From Dehalococcoidia bacterium (GTDB taxonomy: Bacteria; Chloroflexota; Dehalococcoidia; GIF9; AB-539-J10): 16,059 nucleotides of DNA. The notes below the pieces were generated by a model. It saw only the letters and a list, made by a program, of their open reading frames with translations, was not told the origin of the DNA and did not search any database. A program made the position numbers and the translations under genes. The DNA lies in NCBI GenBank assembly GCA_030626915.1, contig DAOUTC010000010.1:1-16059 (forward strand). Reading direction: 5' to 3'. Position 1 is the first letter of the stretch, and each line of letters begins with the position of its first letter. Below are positions 12,937 through 16,059 of this stretch, in pieces.

Positions 12937-15796
12937 ATCTTCTGTTTGATAATATAGCACATAGATATTGCCCAGTGAAAGAATCGCGACTCTGTGCTAG
13001 CTCTTCAGGAGTGCCAGTGGCTATAATGTAGCCCCCTTCGTCACCAGCTCCAGGGCCAAGGTCAATAACCCAATCGGCATTTTTGATTACATCCAGATGG
13101 TGCTCAATGACAATCACAGTGTTTCCATAGTCCACCAACCTTTGCAGCACTTGCAAAAGGCAGGCTACATCAGGGAAGGAAAGGCCTGTGGTGGGTTCAT
13201 CAAGTATATACAGGGTTTTGCCGGTGGAGCGGCGGGATAGCTCGGTAGATAGCTTCACTCGCTGTGCCTCGCCTCCGGAGAGAGTAGGCGCTGGCTGCCC
13301 CAGGCAAATATATCCCAGGCCAACGTCTCTAATCGTTTCCAGTTTCCTTTTTATACTGGGAAAGTGGTCAAAAAAGGCTAACGCTTCATCCACAGTCATA
13401 CCCAGGATTTCGGCGATATTTTTTCCTTTGAAACGAATTTCCAGCGCTTCACGATTATACCTTTTCCCCTTGCATACTTCGCAAGGAACGGTAACATCGG
13501 GGAGAAATTGCATCTCAATTTGAACATAGCCTGCTCCCTGGCAGGCTTCACATCTACCTCCCTTCACATTGAAGGAAAATCTCCCTGGAGGGTAGCCACG
13601 CATCCTGGCTTCGGGAACCTGGGCAAAAAGCTCCCTGATGGGAGTGAATGTTCCTGTATAGGTAGCGGGATTACTTCGTGGAGTGCGTCCAATTGGAGAT
13701 TGGTCAATATTGACTACCTTATCAATATATTCCGTGCCAACAATGCCAGCGCATTTGCCTGGCCTTTCTTTGGCTCGGTAGAAAAGCCTGGCCAGGTTTT
13801 TATACAATACTTCATTGATAAGAGAACTTTTGCCGCTCCCAGAAACGCCAGTGATGCAGACAAACTTACCTAAAGGTATATGGACGTCAATATTTTTCAG
13901 GTTGTTTTCTTTAGCATGGTGGATTACTAGCTCTTTTCCTGAACCGAGGCGACGCTGAGGTGGCAGGGGGACTTGCTTTACCCTACTGAGATATTGTCCT
14001 GTTATTGATTGAGGGCAATTCATGATATCTTGTAATGTCCCTGTAACTACAATCTCACCTCCTTGTTTACCAGCTCCTGGCCCCATATCAACGATGTAAT
14101 CAGCGGCTTTCATCATGGCCTCGTCGTGCTCTACTATGATTATGGTGTTGTCTAAATCCCTGAGGCGTTTCAGCGTGGTTATGAGACGAGAGCCGTCAGC
14201 GGGGTGCAGCCCTACTGTGGGCTCATCGCAAATATAAAGCACTCCAGTGAGTCCGCTGCCAATTTGAGTGGCCAGGTGGATTCTTTGTGCCTCGCCGCCG
14301 CTCAAGGTTGATGAACTACGGTCTATAGTTAAATAGCTCAGGCCTATGTCTCTGAGGAAGCCTAACCTGGCATGAATCTCCTTGATAATCTGATTGGCTA
14401 TGGTAAGTTCACGCGGGCTAATCTGGCCAGGTAGCTGTTTCACCCATTCCAGAGCTTCTGTAACAGATAGGGCAGTGATATCCATAATGTTTTTGCTAAC
14501 AATAGTGACAGCTAGAGATTCTGGTTTGAGCCTCTTTCCCTGACACGCTGGGCAAGGATGGGAAGACATATACCTTTCGATATCGGCTCTAACGCTATCG
14601 GAATCCGTTTCTCGATAACGGCGCTCCAGGTGTGGTATTACCCCCTCAAAGTTGGTATAATATTGGCGCATCCTGCCATGGTGGTCTTCATATGTGGCTA
14701 AAACCATCTCGCCGCCATTGCCGTAGAGGATTAGGTGAAGCTGCTCCTCGGTCAGATTTCTGACTGGTGTGGATAGGGAGAAGCCATACCGGTGAGCCAG
14801 AGATTGAAGTATGCTGCTATACCAGGTGCTTATAGCTCCATTTCGCGCCCAGGGTTGAATGGCTCCCTCAATCAGGCTAAGCTCTGTGTCAACGATGACC
14901 AGATTAGGGTCAATTTCTAATTTACAGCCTAGTCCGGTGCAGGCAGGGCAAGCGCCATGAGGGCTATTGAAACTGAATGTCCTGGGGGCAATTTCTCCCA
15001 GGCTGATACCACAATAAACACAGGCGAAGTGTTCTGAGAAAAGCAGTTCTTCGCCATTGAGAACTTTGATGAGCACAACGCCTGACCCTAGTTTCAGTGC
15101 TGTTTCAATAGAATCAGCCAGCCTGGTGGCATTGGATTGCTTTGCTTCGCTCGCAATGACAGGGGTGATTTGCAGTCGGTCAACCACTGCCTCTATGATG
15201 TGTTTCTTGTTTTTATCCAGGTGAAATTCCTCAGAAAGGTCATAGATTCGCCCATCAACTCGAACTCTGACAAATCCTGCTTGGCGCAAATCCTGAAATA
15301 TTTGTTGATGCTCACCTTTACGGCCTCTAATCATGGGTGCCAGTATCATAATCCGACTTCCCTCAGGTATTTCCTGAACTGCATCCACGATTTGCTGTAT
15401 TGTCTGCCGTGAAATCTCGCGTCCACACTCAGGGCAGTGTGGATGACCAATACGGGCAAAGAGGAGACGCAGGTAATCGTAAATTTCAGTCACGGTACCC
15501 ACAGTGGACCTGGGGTTATGAGGTGGCCCCTTTTGGTCAATGGAAATAGCCGGGCTAAGCCCCTCAATATAATCCACGTCGGGCTTTTCCATTCGCCCTA
15601 AGAATTGCCGTGCGTAGGCAGAGAGGGATTCCACATACCTGCGTTGACCCTCAGCGTATATGGTATCGAAAGCTAAGGAACTTTTGCCCGAGCCAGAAAC
15701 TCCGGTGATGACCACCAGGTTGTTTCTGGGAATAACGACATCTATATCCTTGAGATTGTGTTCCCTGGCGCCCTTAACAAATATGACATCAGGCAT
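12896..15796 (-). CDS. uvrA: Excinuclease ABC subunit A
   Basis: UvrA is the damage-sensing ABC ATPase dimer of nucleotide excision repair that loads UvrB. From the ATG at 15796 the protein has 966 residues. ATPase I: GVSGSGKS (32-39) and LSGGEAQR (498-505). ATPase II: GVSGSGKS (650-657) and LSGGEAQR (839-846). Zinc cysteine pairs lie at 121/124, 259/262 with 283/286, and 749/752 with 772/775. The ATG is preferred over an in-frame TTG at 15835 because the protein then begins MPDVIFVKGAREHNLKD like its relatives, AAAGG lies just upstream, and the TTG is part of the predicted -35 box. Oddities: residues 213-221 (VIASEAKQS) are encoded by a dispersed repeat; the last residues (SSPLKGEVR) come from another palindrome; and ATPase II reads TTGLSF where relatives usually have TTGLHF. 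Confidence 0.96.
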   Translation of the reverse strand: MPDVIFVKGAREHNLKDIDVVIPRNNLVVITGVSGSGKSSLAFDTIYAEGQRRYVESLSAYARQFLGRMEKPDVDYIEGLSPAISIDQKGPPHNPRSTVGTVTEIYDYLRLLFARIGHPHCPECGREISRQTIQQIVDAVQEIPEGSRIMILAPMIRGRKGEHQQIFQDLRQAGFVRVRVDGRIYDLSEEFHLDKNKKHIIEAVVDRLQITPVIASEAKQSNATRLADSIETALKLGSGVVLIKVLNGEELLFSEHFACVYCGISLGEIAPRTFSFNSPHGACPACTGLGCKLEIDPNLVIVDTELSLIEGAIQPWARNGAISTWYSSILQSLAHRYGFSLSTPVRNLTEEQLHLILYGNGGEMVLATYEDHHGRMRQYYTNFEGVIPHLERRYRETDSDSVRADIERYMSSHPCPACQGKRLKPESLAVTIVSKNIMDITALSVTEALEWVKQLPGQISPRELTIANQIIKEIHARLGFLRDIGLSYLTIDRSSSTLSGGEAQRIHLATQIGSGLTGVLYICDEPTVGLHPADGSRLITTLKRLRDLDNTIIIVEHDEAMMKAADYIVDMGPGAGKQGGEIVVTGTLQDIMNCPQSITGQYLSRVKQVPLPPQRRLGSGKELVIHHAKENNLKNIDVHIPLGKFVCITGVSGSGKSSLINEVLYKNLARLFYRAKERPGKCAGIVGTEYIDKVVNIDQSPIGRTPRSNPATYTGTFTPIRELFAQVPEARMRGYPPGRFSFNVKGGRCEACQGAGYVQIEMQFLPDVTVPCEVCKGKRYNREALEIRFKGKNIAEILGMTVDEALAFFDHFPSIKRKLETIRDVGLGYICLGQPAPTLSGGEAQRVKLSTELSRRSTGKTLYILDEPTTGLSFPDVACLLQVLQRLVDYGNTVIVIEHHLDVIKNADWVIDLGPGAGDEGGYIIATGTPEELAQSRDSFTGQYLCAILSNRRSSSYSSPLKGEVR
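15134..15161 (-). repeat. Dispersed palindromic repeat in frame inside uvrA
   Basis: On the minus strand, TGTCATTGCGAGCGAAGC followed by AAAGCAATCC matches the TCATTGCGAG...GCAATC family at 8074-8201 and 9149-9258. Read in the uvrA frame it gives VIASEAKQS. The flanking sequence is normal UvrA. Confidence 0.75.
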
Positions 15797-15806
15797 GACG
15801 CCTTTA

Positions 15807-15835
15807 ATTTTAACATCAGCGCCAGCGCTTCTCAA
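15807..15835 (-). promoter_or_regulatory. Promoter of uvrA, with dyad over the -35
   Basis: On the minus strand, TTGAGA (15835-15830), 17 bases and TAAAAT (15812-15807), predicting a start near 15800, about four bases before the ATG at 15796. The dyad CTTCTC-TTT-GAGAAG (15828-15842) covers the -35, and AGCGC-TG-GCGCT lies in the spacer. Either could be an operator. Neither matches a LexA box that I recognise. Confidence 0.5.
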
Positions 15836-15860
15836 AGAGAAGTTAACCAGAGCGTTTAGA

Positions 15861-15969
15861 GGCGGAGGTGAACTCCGCTACTACATTAGTTCCTTGTCAT
15901 TATTAGTTTCGTGGGGTTGGGGCTGGTCCCAGGCTTCTCGAAAGAGGCGGCGGGGTTTATCTCTGCCTC
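15861..15969. repeat. Cluster of REP-like hairpins upstream of uvrA
   Basis: GCGGAG-GTGAA-CTCCGC (15862-15878) is a pentaloop hairpin. GCGGGG-TTTAT-CTCTGC (15950-15966) resembles the one at 8116-8134, and GGGGTTGGGGCTGGTCCC (15913-15930) resembles the one at 8140-8160. TTGTCATT at 15893-15900 looks like a half repeat. The modules are those of the composite element, in a different order. Confidence 0.5.
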
Positions 15970-16059
15970 ATATCCCTTAAATCCTAAGCACAAAATTCTA
16001 AATGCTAAACAATATCAAAGCACTAATAACAAAAATTCAAAACAAAGTGAGTTTTGCTA
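15970..16059. repeat. AT-rich tail with three AAATnCTAA units
   Basis: AAATCCTAA (15979-15987), AAATTCTAA (15993-16001) and AAATGCTAA (16000-16008) lie in an AT-rich stretch that reaches the window edge. No reading frame or RNA is evident. Confidence 0.35.

Noticed and set aside
13188..13873. Two long plus-strand ORFs opposite uvrA
   Set aside because: They mirror conserved UvrA coding sequence and have no ribosome-binding sites or family features.

Overview
The window looks like a piece of a chromosome from a free-living, probably uncultured bacterium. The best guess is Chloroflexota (Dehalococcoidia-like). This rests on protein style (the DnaC-like ATPase, the HTH/PAS/HD-GYP pair, LysA and UvrA sequences) and is inference, not proof. 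Base composition is moderate, and the spaces between genes are full of short palindromic repeats.

Layout. Positions 1-1819 (+) carry the 3' part of a fused tandem DnaC-like AAA+ ATPase and an HNH endonuclease with its own clear promoter. Positions 1827-4952 (-) form a tight three-gene operon, lysA-holB-ricT (diaminopimelate decarboxylase, clamp-loader delta', PSP1/RicT protein). Positions 4953-5700 hold no confirmed gene. They contain the lysA promoter, a short ORF with a strong Shine-Dalgarno, several hairpins including a terminator-like one, REP-like palindromes, and the promoter and putative operator of the next gene. Positions 5701-7376 (+) encode a small excisionase/MerR-type DNA-binding protein and a PAS-PAS-HD-GYP protein, probably a c-di-GMP phosphodiesterase. 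Positions 7382-8999 (-) encode an MtnX-like HAD phosphatase and exonuclease III, with a composite repeat between them. Positions 9000-9384 are mostly repeats, followed by an AT-rich choline/aminoglycoside-kinase-like gene (+). Positions 10398-11740 (+) hold a DUF350 membrane protein, apparently coupled to a 9-codon leader ORF, and a secreted transglutaminase-like protein with a C-terminal membrane anchor. A tRNA-Asp (GTC) with its own promoter follows on the minus strand, then possible coding debris. Positions 12308-15796 (-) hold uvrA and an HD-domain gene downstream of it. The window ends in more repeats.

How the genes relate. DNA metabolism is over-represented: DnaC-like ATPase, HNH nuclease, delta', exonuclease III and UvrA. 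They lie in separate transcription units, so no single dedicated system is evident. The strongest unusual signal is the repeat population. At least two interspersed families (a TCATTGCGAG...GCAATCTC type and a TCATCCTGAGC...GAAGGATCT type) plus small pentaloop hairpins occupy nearly every gap. One copy lies in frame inside uvrA, encoding VIASEAKQS, and another palindrome supplies the C-terminal tail and stop codon of UvrA. A second theme is that good -35/-10 promoters sit almost on top of the start codons of lysA, the HTH gene and uvrA, implying very short 5' leaders. I found no CRISPR array, rRNA, complete insertion sequence or convincing defence island.
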